From NCBI GenBank assembly GCA_016748015.1, contig JAAOMT010000439.1, positions 725,097-789,096 on the forward strand: a stretch of DNA of 64,000 nucleotides. Direction: 5' to 3'. Source of the stretch: Geosiphon pyriformis (lineage: Eukaryota; Glomeromycota; Glomeromycetes; Archaeosporales; Geosiphonaceae). A program made the position numbers and the translations under genes. The notes below the pieces were generated by a model, which worked only from the letters and a program-made list of their open reading frames with translations, did not search any database and was not told the DNA's origin. Positions 1 to 12,995 of this stretch are shown here, one piece after another. The number at the start of each line of letters is the position of its first letter. The stretch's first letter is position 1.

Positions 1-1090
1 TAATAATACTAATAATATATTTTTATAATAAAATGATTTTTTATAATATATCATAAACAACACATATTATTTTTAAAAAAAAAATAGTATTTAAGTTTGA
101 ATATATGTATCATATATCATGTATCATGTATTATTTATTATGTCTTATGTATTATGTATCATGTATTATGTATGATGTATGATGTATTATGTATTTATAA
201 TTATTGTTTCATTCAATCCAAGAACTTGAATAATATTTAAATTTAATTTCATAGAGAAATCTTTTCTTGATAATAAGTTTTTCGTTTCATACTTAATTGA
301 AGACAAATATAAGAAAAAGAAATACAAATATGGGAATAAATTTCGTCTGTTTAAAAAATGGTAATAATAATGAAAAATGATTAATCAAATTTTGCTTAAG
401 ATCATCATCATCATCACACTCGAATTTCAATTCATTCATCCAACCATCTCATGTATCAATTCATTCATTCATTCATTCATTCATTCATCTATCATCCATC
501 CATGTATCAATTCATTCATTCATTCGTTCCATTCATTCAAACATTTACCCCACAAAAATTTCCAAATTTGACCATAATAAAAATAAATTTAAAAAAAGGT
601 TTTAAATTTAATTGGTTAGTTTTATAAATAAGTGTTTTTTCAAACAGGTTTTCCAAAAAACGAGAAATGAATAGTCAATCTTCCCTGAATGCAAAATTAA
701 ATATTTACACATATTTACATATATATATTTTTTTCATTGTGATTACCGACTATTTTTATACTAGTCTCATTACCCGGAGAAATAACAATGATAAATAAAA
801 GATTTTTAAAATAGAAAAATAGTGTTCAATATTTCCTTTTTTTTGTTGTTTCATCAATTATTATAAATCATTAAATTATTATTACAAAGAATTTAGGGTA
901 TGAGTAAAAAAAAACAAAAAAAAAAGGGTTTTTTGTTAGGACCCTTGACCTTTTGACCTTCTCTCTCTCTGTGTGTGTGTGTGTATCTTCAAAAGTTTTT
1001 TTTTTAAATAAGGACATGGTGTTAAGAACGCAATAGAAATTAACTATTTTATTTTTGAGATCTTTATTTCTGCATCAAGTTTGGTCTGAA

Positions 1091-1165
1091 TACGATACGA
1101 TACGATACGATACGATACGATACGATATGATATGATATGATATGATATGATATGATATGATATGA
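1091..1165. repeat. Pentanucleotide array, TACGA x7 then TATGA x8
   Basis: Seven uninterrupted TACGA units (1091-1125) are followed directly by eight TATGA units (1126-1165). The two blocks differ only by C versus T at the CpG of the unit. One C-to-T change followed by expansion of the altered unit would explain the sharp two-block structure. Confidence 0.9.
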
Positions 1166-1565
1166 GAAAAAGGATAAATTCAATTATGGTATAATTTAAT
1201 TTCAAAAAAGTTGTGTGAGTTTACTTTTTTAAACATATAATAATAGTGGGTTAATATGATATTTTTCGACCAAAGGAAGCTTTTAATAAAAAATCAATAG
1301 TTCTTTTGCAGTTTTTTGTTTTAATAATACACACAGTCAAATTTCAATATGACGGGATGTAATTTTCTTAAATAAATGGATAATTATAGGAATTATCATT
1401 TATCTGTGCATAAATGCTAAATACATGCATGGAACATAATGATGATTTAAACTTAAAGTAGAGTTTGAAAAGAAATTCCCTTTTAATTTTTTTACTCAAA
1501 AGAAACGATGAAACAAAAATTTTAAAAAAATTCAAAAGTTTTTTAATTTATAATCGATTGATCTT

Positions 1566-1608
<43 letters not shown>

Positions 1609-1945
1609 CGTAAATGGGTTCACAGGGTATATGTTTCGCATAAAGAACAAGTTTTTTTTTTTTGTTTTTTTTCTTATTGAACACACTAGAAGACCCTAAT
1701 CACAGGAATTTAAAATAAATATTTATTTTTCATTGATATCTTTTTTACAAAAAAGGTTATCAGTTTGGGAAAAAATAATTTTTCCTAAAAATTCTTTTTA
1801 CTATCACTTTTTACTCGAAAGAAAGAACATTCGATGAAAAAATTTTATTCATTCCAAAAAGATTTTTCACCTGGTATCTCGGCGGAATTCGCCGTTGATA
1901 GACTTTTAAAAAGTTGATGATATTATCAAAAAAAAAAAAAAAAAA

Positions 1946-2095
1946 NNNNNNNNNNNNNNNNNNNNNNNNNNNNNNNNNNNNNNNNNNNNNNNNNNNNNNN
2001 NNNNNNNNNNNNNNNNNNNNNNNNNNNNNNNNNNNNNNNNNNNNNNNNNNNNNNNNNNNNNNNNNNNNNNNNNNNNNNNNNNNNNNNNNNNNNNN
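1946..2095. other. Assembly gap (150 N) between poly-A and poly-T
   Basis: A run of 150 N is flanked on the left by about 19 A and on the right by a T-rich run to 2124. The gap may be an unresolved homopolymer or hairpin. Its true length cannot be known from this sequence. Confidence 0.95.
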
Positions 2096-2641
2096 TTTTT
2101 TTTTTTTCTTTTTTTTTTTTTTTTAAATAATTTCCGATATTTTTAACTTTTTTGGTTGAATTTTTAATTCATGATTCATGATTAATGATTCATAACGATA
2201 CCTGGAATAAAATAGATAAAAAAAGTGATACAAAAAAAAAATGGCTTGTGATTTTTTCTTTTTTGATCATTTTCAGGTTTTCTTGAAATTAAAATGATTA
2301 TCAGTTTGATGAATTGAATTTACGTTATTTCACGTGATAATGCAAAAAATTTAAAAAAAAGCAACATTGTACGGTAAATCTAATACAAATAATCTAATAA
2401 AAATTTGTAATTCATAAAAAATTCTTTAAAAAGAAAACAAAATAACAAACGACAACAACGATAACAAAAACAACGACAACGATAACAACAAGGCGTGACA
2501 ACATGAAAATCCAGTCAAAATTTAACGTTTGAAACAAACGGCAAAAAAAAAAAGCATGTCAACAGAGATATGTCATTACCCCTAAAAAAAAACCTTAAAA
2601 AACTAATCTATTAATTTTTGAAATCTCTATTGCTTTACCTT

Positions 2642-2740
2642 TTACTTGCCTGATTCTTTGCTTATTTCTTACTTGCCTGATTCTTTGCTTACTTCTTACT
2701 TGCTTGATTCTTTGCTTACTTCTTACTTGCCTACTTATTT
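2642..2740. repeat. 27-nt minisatellite, about 3.5 copies
   Basis: Units of about 27 nt begin TTACTTGCCTGATTC and end CTTACTTC, with one or two substitutions between copies. They are contiguous with no spacers. No reading frame of interest crosses the array. Confidence 0.75.
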
Positions 2741-2811
2741 GTAAGGATAGAATTTCATGATAAGAATTGAATTTGAAATTTTCCTAAAAAAAACTCAAAC
2801 TCACAAAAAAA

Positions 2812-2862
<51 letters not shown>

Positions 2863-5286
2863 GTAGAAAACAGGAAAACGTTCAAGTACACGTATTTTTA
2901 AATCATGATTCCTTTTTTTATCTCCTTATTTAGATTTTATGGCGTTTTAGAAACAAATTTTAGGTTTGGAAACAATCACAGGAAATGGAATTGATAATTA
3001 GAAGAAGCTGATGATACAAAAAGAAAAAAAGGAAAAAAAAGTGTTTTTTCTTGGTGATCAATGATTAAATTCTTTTTTTACCAGTTAAAAAAAAAATAAA
3101 AAACTTTTTTCAAATTCTCCATTCTTCAATTGAGTAACACTGGTAACAGTCCAAAAGACAAATTCTTCGCGATATCCTTTATCTTAAGTATGAATGTGAT
3201 AATACAATTGTTCTCTATCACCCAATCAATGTAGTAAATGATGTTTCATTCAATCAATTCCATTTCATTCCATTCTATTCTATTTCATTCCATTCTATTC
3301 TATTTCATTCCATTCTATTCTATTTCTATTTCTATTTCTATTTCTATTTTTATTTCTATTCTATTCCATTTTATAAACTAAAATAAATACTTTTTTGCAT
3401 TTTATCGTGTACATGATTGATAGTCACAAAATTTAACACAACCTGCTAAACCAAGAAAAGAAGTTCGTAAAAGAACAATGCACCCCAACATTTTATTTAG
3501 ACACGCTGGGTTGCTGGCTGGTTTAGCTGGCTGGCTGGCTGGCTGGCTGACAAACTGGTACCTCCTAACTTTTTCATCGTAAGAAAAGAGATAAATAATT
3601 AATTATCCAATCAATTTAATAAAAAAATCTTTCGAATCTTGACCTAAAAAAGTCTATCAAGAATGGGAAGTTATCTCAAATGAAAAAAAAATAAAATAGA
3701 AAAAAAATAAAATAAAAATGTAAGAATTCTTTGTTTCCCGTTTTGAGACTAACTACCCTATTAATTATATATGTATAATTGGCATATAATCTATGTATGT
3801 TTTGCACGCATGCATGAAAAAGTCATGGAAAATAGAAGAAGAAGAAGAGGGTAAAGAATGAGAGAAACCTCTATTACTGTCTTTTTATCTCCTACCTACC
3901 TACCAACCAACCAGTCAGTCAGTCAGTCAGTCAATCAGTCAGCCTACCCACTTACTTTTACTTATAACCACTTACTTATATATGCTTATATACTTACTCC
4001 TATACACACACACACACACACACACACTTACTACTAACCAAAAGAACAATCAAACAAAAACAATGGTTACATCATTTTCCGTAGTACCAATAAAAGAATT
4101 GCTTTTAATAGTTAGTTAACGAATTGTGATATTATGAAAATCATTTATAATTTTTTTTTATGGGTGAGAATTTTTTTATTACCCAACAATTTTTTTCGCG
4201 CAAAAATTCCTTTTTTTATATCAGTTATAATCATAATAATAAAAATAAAAATAATGATCATAATCATAATAAAAGAATCTCTTTATGTTAACGCGTAAAT
4301 TGTAAAAGGGAGAGAAATAGAACAATGGACATTTTCATTAAAAAAAAAAAAACTTTTTTCCTCCATTTTTTATTATTTTTTTTTTTTTGCAATTTTTGAA
4401 AATAAAATAAAAAACAAATATGAAAATCAAATTATGGTCCAAAAGGGAATTCATGACGAGAATGTTTTTAATCTTGATTTCCCAAATGTGAATTAATGAT
4501 CGAAAAAAATATATATTTATGATTTCTTGAAAATAAAATTTTTACATATTTACTCGGCTATGATGATGATGATGTTGTTATTTACCTACAACTACAACTA
4601 CGACTATCTACTAGTATTAATATTAATATTATTATTATTATAAGTACTTTACTATAAAAACAACTGTATAACTACTAATATGAACAGCTAAAAAAACGTA
4701 CTATTACAACTATACAGAACAATTTGTAATACTACAAGGGTGATACAACAAAAAAAGCTACTAATACTAATAATGCTAATACTTATTTACTTTTGGTTAA
4801 ACAGTCTTAAAAAAGAGGTCGTGAACAATTTTTAATAAATCAATAATAAAAAGGAAAATCAAAAAAGTTCTATACACATATTTACTACTAATAAAACTAG
4901 GACTGATAACCACCCCCGCCCAAATGTGCAAAGACTCGTCAACCATCCAACTGTCAAACCAACCAACCAACCAACCAACCAACTAACCAACCAACCAGCT
5001 AGGAAAGCAAACAGACAATCAATCATGCACCAAATATTTGCATGCAGATACGAAAGGAGAACAATAGCGCCAGTCTTGACAATTCTCTGATTCATTTTCA
5101 GTGAATTGAAAGAATATTTTGGCTATTACTATTGTTGCCTCATTCTTGATTCCTCATCTTATTAATGCATGCCTTGCTTTGACGGGAGTCGAGATGGAAT
5201 TTTGAGTTTGACGTGGAAAAAAAAACAATTTTTCCAAACATCAACCAGCCAACCAACCAACCGATCAACTAACCATAATTAATAAA

Positions 5287-7368
5287 CTAACTTTGAGCGT
5301 TCACAAAAGTATTCCGAAAAATTCCGCGAAATGATAATAATTTTGAAACGTTTGGTCGTGGTAATGACGATCTTCCTAATTGTGGCTTTGAAATGAATTG
5401 TATTTTTGGTGGCGATGAAGATGGCGATGCATCCATTATCTGATCGTCATTTTTATTGTCATTATTATGATCGATCACCAATTCATTTTCATCGGCGTCA
5501 ATATCATTAACCCCTTCTTGGTCAATCTCATGTTCACGACCAATATCAGAACAAGGTGTACTAGGAGGTGAATATTCCGTTCCATTTTTTCCGATTGAAG
5601 AAGCGTGACATGCGGTAAACGACTGAATAAAGGTAGGACGATGACGTATTTTCAAGGAGGCAGTGGAGGCACGGCTACTTACGTTTTTCTTGTTGTTAAC
5701 ACGAGTATTTGCAGTTAATGTTGAATTTAAGGAGGCAGTGTTTGAATGAGAAGTTTCAGCTACGGTGGCTGTAGTTTCTGATAAAGAAACTTCTCCATCA
5801 TCGTCATCGTCATCGTCATCATCATACAAATCGGTATCGGAAGCTGCAATCTTGGACCTTGATGTGATCTCATTCATGATTCTGGGACCAAAATCAATTG
5901 ACCAACGACGACGAGGTTTTAATCCAGAATGAATTTTTAATTTTTCGTCATCGTTAGTTGTAATCGCAATAGGTTTCGATTTAGATGATGGTAATGAAGA
6001 TGTGAGAGATTCAGATGAGCAATAATTCTTTCTTAATTTCTTTGGAAGACTACTTGTTCTTCTTAATGAACGATTTTTTTCAGTTGGAGGCGAAGTTGTT
6101 GTTGTTGTTGTTGTTAGGTTTTCTGGTTTTGTTTTCAGGGATAGTGGAGTAGTTTTCGTTGTTGTTGTTGTTGCTGTTGCTGTTTCTGTTGTGGTGATTG
6201 ATGTGGTTGTTGTTTTTATTATTGTTTTTTTTGATTTATTAATCGTCGATGAATCAATTGTTAATGAGGATAATTTTGGTGAAGTTGAAGAAATTGGTAA
6301 TCTTGACTGTGGTTTTTCCGAAACATCTTCAACCATTTTCGAAATGACCAATTTTTTCGAAGGAGAAAATCTCAAATTATTTCCAATTCCAATTCCATTT
6401 CCATCATTTCCATTACCATTACCATTCTTATCATCATTTCTAATATTAATATTCCCATTCTTGGCGTGTTTACTTAAAATCACCGCTTCCAAAATTTGTA
6501 TCCTTGTCAACGATTTTTGTTGATCATCACCAGCTTGTCGTAAAGTTGTATTAATATTCTTGATAATTTCATCTTTTGATGCGATAATTAATTTCAAAGC
6601 TTGAATTGTTTGCTTTGAAGTTTCTAGTTCTCGTTCAAGTTTTTCGTTTTGTGTTGTTAAATAAGTTGCGGTTAATTCTAATCGTTCATATGAAGGTGGA
6701 GTAAAAGAGTCACGACTTGAACGATGATTTAGGAGTGGTGCACCTAAACGAGAAGCCGGTCGATCGAATGGGTCTTGGGGTGATTTCATGATATTGACGT
6801 TATTATTGTTGATATTATTTTTTTTGGTAAAAGAAAAATCATTAATATCTTCATCAATATCCGAATCAAATTCGTTATAATCTTCTTCCTCCTCCTCCTC
6901 CTCCTCCTCATCATCATCATTATTTATTAGTCGACCATGATTGTGAATAAAGTGGCGTGAGAGTAAGAAATTATAATTATTCACGCGCTTCTTGAAATCA
7001 TCTTCACAAAGATTATCATCATCTTCGTCGTCATCGTCGTCGTCGTCATCCTCATCATTATTATCATTATCGTCATCAGCATCATCACCGCAATCATCTT
7101 CTTCATCCTCCTTCTCTTCTTCTTCTGATGATGATGATGATGATGATGAATCTTTTAGTTTTTGTTGGACGTGATCTTGTGACGATTTTAAAGTTGGGTC
7201 TAATGGAACTCCATCATCATTATTATCAGCAGAGGTTGAAGAAGATAATGAAATGGAAGAACCAGTAGCTGAAGCAGTAGGAGTGGCGGTATTTGATGAT
7301 CCTAACGGTGAATTACCGCGGCTTGCGTATGTATATTTTTCGTGCATTGGAGAAGAAATTTGTATCAT
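5287..7368 (-). CDS. Low-complexity coiled-coil protein, function unknown
   Basis: A single intronless frame encodes 693 residues from an ATG at 7368-7366. I do not recognise the family. The N-terminal third is rich in Ser, Asp and Glu, with long acidic tracts near residues 76-116 and 150-165. A well-formed heptad-like helix follows at about 228-300, beginning YERLELTATYLTTQNEKLER, and suggests a coiled coil. The middle holds Asn/Gly runs (about 320-345) and Thr runs (about 380-430); another Asp tract lies near 513-521. Basic Ser/Pro-rich segments such as RRTSSLPKK and GRSSLPRPNVSK resemble phosphorylation or scaffold regions (inference). No signal peptide or membrane segment is visible. The acidic, Thr and Asn tracts are encoded by trinucleotide microsatellites, so their length is probably variable between strains. 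The uninterrupted frame over 2 kb of AT-rich DNA supports a real gene. Confidence 0.75.
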   Translation of the reverse strand: MIQISSPMHEKYTYASRGNSPLGSSNTATPTASATGSSISLSSSTSADNNDDGVPLDPTLKSSQDHVQQKLKDSSSSSSSSEEEEKEDEEDDCGDDADDDNDNNDEDDDDDDDDEDDDNLCEDDFKKRVNNYNFLLSRHFIHNHGRLINNDDDEEEEEEEEEDYNEFDSDIDEDINDFSFTKKNNINNNNVNIMKSPQDPFDRPASRLGAPLLNHRSSRDSFTPPSYERLELTATYLTTQNEKLERELETSKQTIQALKLIIASKDEIIKNINTTLRQAGDDQQKSLTRIQILEAVILSKHAKNGNINIRNDDKNGNGNGNDGNGIGIGNNLRFSPSKKLVISKMVEDVSEKPQSRLPISSTSPKLSSLTIDSSTINKSKKTIIKTTTTSITTTETATATTTTTKTTPLSLKTKPENLTTTTTTTSPPTEKNRSLRRTSSLPKKLRKNYCSSESLTSSLPSSKSKPIAITTNDDEKLKIHSGLKPRRRWSIDFGPRIMNEITSRSKIAASDTDLYDDDDDDDDDGEVSLSETTATVAETSHSNTASLNSTLTANTRVNNKKNVSSRASTASLKIRHRPTFIQSFTACHASSIGKNGTEYSPPSTPCSDIGREHEIDQEGVNDIDADENELVIDHNNDNKNDDQIMDASPSSSPPKIQFISKPQLGRSSLPRPNVSKLLSFRGIFRNTFVNAQS

Positions 7369-7407
7369 TATGGGTTTTTAGTTTGGTAGTGAAGTGTGTG
7401 AATAAAG

Positions 7408-7410
<3 letters not shown>

Positions 7411-7447
<37 letters not shown>
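7411..7447. repeat. (GA)n tract 43-79 nt upstream of the coiled-coil gene ATG
   Basis: An uninterrupted GA dinucleotide run reads as (CT)n on the coding strand of the minus-strand gene starting at 7368. Pyrimidine tracts are common in fungal core promoters and 5' leaders, so this may be part of the promoter or leader. That role is inferred from position only. Confidence 0.6.
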
Positions 7448-7451
<4 letters not shown>

Positions 7452-8113
7452 TAAACGTTATTAAAAGAAAGAAAATGATTTTTAAAAGTTGTGGTGTTTT
7501 GGGATCCTGAGCAGTTTTGAAGTTGCGCTCGATTGAACATTAAAGATTGTTTTCTTTGATCAAAAAAATCTCGATACGTGTTTTTGATTTTTATTTTTCA
7601 AACAAATATTATTACAAGTTCCTAAACTTTTGATCACGTTTTAAAAAAAAAAAAATTGGGTTTTCTTGTTTTCTTGCGAGTTAGGTAGTAATGGTAATAG
7701 TAATATAGGTTACAAAATTTTTTGTGAGCGGGTGGTCAAAAAAGAAATTTATGTGGTTTTTTTTTTTCTTTTTTTTTTCAAAAAACGTGAAACGTTACTA
7801 ATGATGAGAACTTGTAGTGGGTTGTTTTGTCGTTAAAAAAAAGGACACTCTTTGAAAAAAAAATCTAACATAAAACTGTTTGAATTGAAATGGCTTGTAT
7901 TTATGTAACTTTCTTTTAACCCTTAAACCAAAATGGCTTTTTTTTTTTTTTGGGTCCTTAAAATACCCTACATGTTTGTTACTTTAAAATTGTAACCTCG
8001 TATATATTCCTATTAGGAAAGGATTACTTTAAAAAAAGTTTTAATTTATTCAAATATTTAGGGAATTTTGTGAAACGAGTTTCAAAGGTTTTTTTGGCTC
8101 AAATTCTTGGTAA

Positions 8114-8191
<78 letters not shown>

Positions 8192-9008
8192 TGTAGGTGT
8201 AGGTGTAGGTGTGTGTTGGCAAAGGAGGTGTTTATGATAATAAACTGTTAAAACAATCAAGAATCATCATCATGATCATCACAGTTTACACAATACATGT
8301 AACGAAGGGATTTGAACCAAGTTAACTGATTCAAATAGAAAAAAAAGATGATTTTATTAACTGTTTAATATGTTTTTTTTTTTTTTTATTATTGTTTTAA
8401 TAAAGTTTTTCAAAGAAATTGTGACGGGTTGTGATATAAAAGTTTCATGATCGAATTGGTCAGTGTAACAGTAGATCTTAGTTTAAATTTTTAAAAAAGT
8501 CTATAAAAATTTTGGTTGGTGAAAAAAGGTGAAAAAGACGAATCAGGCAAACCACTACTACAATCCAGAATCCTTTAAAGTTCGTAATAGATATACGGGA
8601 AAGGATCAGAATATCAATCGAGTTCGAATCATTCATTACCCGTTAATTCATTAACTGTTTTTTTTTTTTCTTTTCTTTCGTTCGTTCGTTCGTTCGTTCG
8701 TTCGTTCGTTCGTTCGTTCGTTGACTTGAGAAGTCTCTGATAGATATATAGATAGACCAATAGAACAAATAAGTTAAGCTCATTTTTCCCCAAAAGTCAA
8801 ATAGATAAAAAAAGTGTAAGAAACCCTGGTTTTTGAAACATTCCAAGGTTTTTTTTTTTAAAGTTCATGTTAATCAATCATCATCATCATCATCATCATC
8901 ATCATAATCAATTCTATAATAATTTAGAAATAACTCCGATAGAAAGTCCAAAAATCAAGATTTCAAGATTTCTTGAATTTGGGATTTTTTGATGAAAAAG
9001 TTTTTCTT

Positions 9009-9039
<31 letters not shown>

Positions 9040-9734
9040 GAAGATAAACTTTTTTGAACTTTTCTATTCACACACTTACTTACTTACTTACTTGCCCCGC
9101 TTGCTTGTTCGCTCGCTTGGATAACTACTATATATCTACTGCGACTCTACCAAAAAATTTTCACATTTATCGGATAATAAACAGTGAGTGTCGGTTTGAC
9201 AAGAAAAAGTCAAAAGAAGTAAAGTTTATTATGCTTCACACGATGTTGATCTTTTTTTTTTCGTTGTTGTTGTTGAATTTGTCACCTGTCGTGATTTTAA
9301 ATTTGTGCAGTAGGAAAAAAAATATATATATACGATTGACAAAAAAAAAGAGAATGGACCAATTAGGATAAGCTTATTTTTCAAATAGCCATTAATCGAC
9401 ATTCGGGAATTAATGATTTGTATACTAGTTTAACCTGTTTCTTTCTTAATAAATGTCAAAATAAGTTTAAAAGAAATCATAGGTTTGTATAAAAAAGAAA
9501 GGGAACAGAATTTAGGAAAAAACTTGAAAGTTTCATAATAACTATAATTTCTTTTACATTATGAAAAATAGAGAAAAAGGGGGTAACATAGATTAGATTT
9601 TTAAAAATGATGGAATCTTTTTAAAGAAGAAAAAAACGATGATTTTTTTTATTAAAGTGAATGTACTTAAATGTATAGATTTGAAATTAATTTTCAAAAA
9701 ATGCCATATGGAATGAAGAACCATATGCATAATG

Positions 9735-9766
<32 letters not shown>

Positions 9767-10087
9767 CATCTGATGATTACGGAAAAAAAAATATATATAT
9801 ATATTTGAAAAAAATATTCTCACGCAAAAAAAGAAAGAAGAATCAGGTTTATTTTTTATTTTTTGTTCTATAATTTTCTCATGCACATTTTGTTTTCTAT
9901 AAATTCTAAAAAATTTTGAGTTTTTTTTTTTTTTTTTTTAAATTTCTTTTTTCATCCCCAAATAGTGCAACATGAAATAAAATAACGTAACATGAAAAAA
10001 TAACGTGTAACATGAAAATAACATGTAACATAAAAATAACATGTAACATGCACAAAAATATTATATCTTTTTTACAAAGATATATAC

Positions 10088-10120
<33 letters not shown>

Positions 10121-11796
10121 AATCATAAAGTTTTATCCCTTGTTATTAGACGGAAAAATTTATAATTCACATTTACTTTTTTTTTTTACACCCAGTTTCC
10201 AAAAGCATATATTCTTCAAAAGACCTTTTTTCAAAAAAATTTTACCATATTTTTTAAAAAACCTTTATTATACATGTACTCAATCACGGTCATTTTTCTA
10301 TCATGTAATTTTCTTTTATCATGCTCAAATTAAAAAAAATTATTATTATTTTAAACCTATTAGAATCAATTATCAAATAAAAGAGAAAAGAAATTAAGAG
10401 AAATAAAATAAATAAATAAATAAATAAAGATGCGTAATTTTCATCACTTTATTTTTACCTGATTTGGTATGGTAAGCCCAATATCACCACAAGGAAAAAA
10501 AGCTGGTCATTCCTCAAAAATGTTGTACTACACTAAAAATGATTATTCTCTTATCATCACTCTAAAACTTTTTTAAACTCTGAACGAAACAAAATACCAG
10601 ATTGTTCTTAAAAGAATAAAAATAATCAAAGAGTATCCTATTCTATCCTATTCTATTCTATTCTATTCTATTCTATTCTATTCTATTCTATTCTATTCTA
10701 TCCTATTCTATCCTATCTCCTCTCCACCCACTGGGATACTTACTTGGATTGGAATATTTGTCTCGCCCCCCCCCTCCCAATAACAACAACAACAATTTAG
10801 GCGGTATAAAATTCTACCATTGATATCATGCAGGCTCAGAAAATGTTCTGGAAAATGTTGAATCTATAAAAGAATTTACTCTATCGGTAATAAAAGTCAA
10901 AAAAAACCCCCCGATTGTGAAAACTTCAATGAAATGATAAATCATAAATCATTAATCATAATATTTGGATATAGACAATCGAGTATTCTTGAATCAAGTT
11001 AATCATAGGAAAAAATATATCAATGGTATTGATAAAGCTTTTGCCAGGTAAGAATTCGGAGAATTGCACAAAATTGGGTGAACTGTTAAACCCATAAAGA
11101 ATTTGGTAGAAAAAAAACATTTTTCAAAACCAAATGTTTATTTAATGCAATTGCATCGATCTACTGCTTCCCTGTGAACTTAATTTTGTTCAAATTGGTA
11201 AAGCTTCCCAAATACTAAAAACATGTGGTCATGATTGACAACCAGGAGATATGATATATAGTGTGGATACCTTGGAAACCTACCAGATTTCCTTAATGCT
11301 TCAAAATTTATATGAGATTTAATTAAGCTTTGGAATTTTGGTTTAGGTAATTCTTCAAGTTTTTGTTCCCTTTAAACACACGCTTTTTAATTTTCTAACT
11401 TTTCTTTCTTTCTTTCCTTTTAGTTATCTCAATTATCATCATCATCATCGAATTTGTCTAAATTCTATATCCATACGACATATGATCTACATAACCAAAA
11501 AAAAACATCAAATATGAATTTAACCATCTTTGGCATTAATGACAAGGATGATGGTTTTGAACCCTGAAATCATTATAATTTACAAAAACTTTTTTCAAAA
11601 GGATTTTCCGAAAAAAAAATTTTAACCCTTAAAAATCTTTTGACTATTTAACAAATTTCTTTGTCTTTAAAAATTTCCTCCGAATATCACTAATACTAAT
11701 ACTAATACTAATACAAATACTAATACTAATACTAATACTAATACTACACTACGTTATGATGATTTTCATTACATCATCATCATCATCATCATCATC

Positions 11797-11831
<35 letters not shown>

Positions 11832-12529
11832 CATTATAATCATCGATCATAATACAAAAAGATTAGATTAAAAGAAACAAATTTCAAACATTACTTTGTA
11901 CAATCCTTAAAGGGTGAAATAGTTAATAATAAACTTTTCTTTTTCATGAAAACCCTTGTTCAATTTACCAAAAAATATTTACATTTGTTATTCCCCCGAT
12001 AAATAAGCGATTATACAAATAAATCTCGAAAAAAGATGTAAATATTAATTGTTTTTTATATTGAATATATATATATATATACATCAAAAGGATTTTTTTA
12101 AAAAAACTTTTTTATGTGGTATTTGAGTTTCGGACCTGTCATTTATTTATTTATTTATTTTTCTTCTTCCATATTTGACTTTTATTTTCTTCTCATAATA
12201 ATTCTGATGTTGTTGTTATTGTTGTTATTGTTGTTGTTGCTAGAAAAAAAAATCAATATATATATATATATATATATCCAAAATTCTTTATAAATTTTCT
12301 AAATTTCCAATACAAATTTTTTGAATCGTGTAAACTTCTTTCCTCAAAGAGTAATCGTTTTTATTTTTATTTTTATTTTTATTTTTTTTTGGGAAAACAT
12401 CTTTTGAATTACTGAAAATAAAAACTATTTGTCATCCAATTGATGTTTTTTTGTTAACCATGTTTCAGATCTGGTTCATGAGATCTGGTCTAATAAATTT
12501 TTTTTAATATTAGATCTTGAAAATATTAA

Positions 12530-12574
<45 letters not shown>

Positions 12575-12923
12575 GTAGTACGTATTAGCAAAGAAGTGAA
12601 ATCTGATGATGGTCAAAATGTCTTTGGATAAAATTAATTGTGAAAGAAATATTTTTCGGATTCATTAATCGACACGCTTCACATCACATCAAATCTCATC
12701 GCAAATATAGAGAGTCTTAAAGCCTGTTTCTCAATTTTAAAGGAAATGAAGGTTTTTATTACCACACGAAAAATTATCAAACCTGATCGATCAATTGTAA
12801 TGGACGTAAAATGTCTTATGCTTTTACAAACTATCTCTTTTCCTTTACCCATCTTGATCACAGCTTCAAGATACAAAAATCTGTCACGACAACCCTCTTC
12901 GAATGGGTTTTAAGAAATATTAT
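7448..12923. other. Long non-coding region with many microsatellites
   Basis: About 5.5 kb without a supported gene. It holds GT repeats at 8119-8184 followed by variant GTGTAG units, TTCG at 8677-8721, ATC runs at 8871-8905 and 10088-10122, GTT at 9010-9040, an ATAATG array near 9731-9765, CTATT at 10635-10715, ACTAAT at 11691-11743, ATC then AAT runs at 11775-11832, TTTTA near 12360 and AAT at 12530-12575. A more balanced stretch at about 11040-11350 has no open frame. A 65-codon minus-strand frame at 12679-12876 beside the tRNA is not supported as a gene. Confidence 0.65.
8119..8184. repeat. (GT)n microsatellite, about 33 units
   Basis: A near-perfect GT run is followed by GTAGGT variants up to about 8216. 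It lies in non-coding DNA upstream of the minus-strand coiled-coil gene. Confidence 0.9.
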
Positions 12924-12995
12924 TGGAGGAGCTGGGGATTGAACCCAGGACCTTTTGCATGCAAAGCAAACGTGCTACCACTGCACCACACCCCC
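12924..12995 (-). tRNA. tRNA-Ala (anticodon UGC)
   Basis: On the minus strand a 72-nt cloverleaf can be drawn. The acceptor arm GGGGGTG pairs with CTCCTCC, the D arm is GTGC/GCAC, the anticodon arm is TTTGC/GCAAA around loop TTTGCAT, and the T arm is CTGGG/CCCAG around TTCAATC, with discriminator A. The anticodon is TGC (alanine). The G3:U70 pair, the classic alanine identity element, is present. Position 6:67 is a U:U mismatch, the only flaw in the acceptor stem. Internal A box (TGGTGCAGTGG) and B box (GGTTCAATCC) fit RNA polymerase III transcription. The first run of five T downstream on this strand is about 45 nt away (12879-12875), so the 3' trailer would be long. No intron is seen. Confidence 0.95.

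Larger units (their letters stand above)
1..5286. other. Microsatellite-rich non-coding region
   Basis: No convincing coding exon was found on either strand. The stretch is made of A/T runs and short tandem repeats: CATT and ATCC runs near 460-540, a GATAC/GATAT pentamer array at 1091-1165, GATT at about 1567-1608, an assembly gap at 1946-2095, a 27-nt minisatellite at 2642-2740, ATT at 2812-2861, CATT/CTATT variants at 3256-3350, GGCT at about 3525-3550, CAGT at 3915-3940, CA at about 4005-4026 and CCAA at 4955-4998. The short reading frames here translate the repeats themselves. The low-end side of this block is the 3' flank of the minus-strand gene that follows. Confidence 0.7.

Noticed and set aside
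2642-2740. Regular 27-nt repeats considered as a CRISPR-like array
   Set aside because: Units are contiguous without unique spacers, and the DNA is eukaryotic.
4797-5095. Minus-strand frames with repeated WLVGWLVG
   Set aside because: They translate a CCAA microsatellite; length and composition follow from the repeat.
6191-6523. Plus-strand frame of 110 codons
   Set aside because: Antisense to the Thr/Asn-rich part of the minus-strand coiled-coil gene.
8643-8846. Minus-strand frame with NERTNERT repeats
   Set aside because: Direct translation of the TTCG tetranucleotide repeat.
12679-12876. 65-codon minus-strand frame beside the tRNA
   Set aside because: Contains an ATG but has no recognisable family, no flanking support and a length expected by chance.
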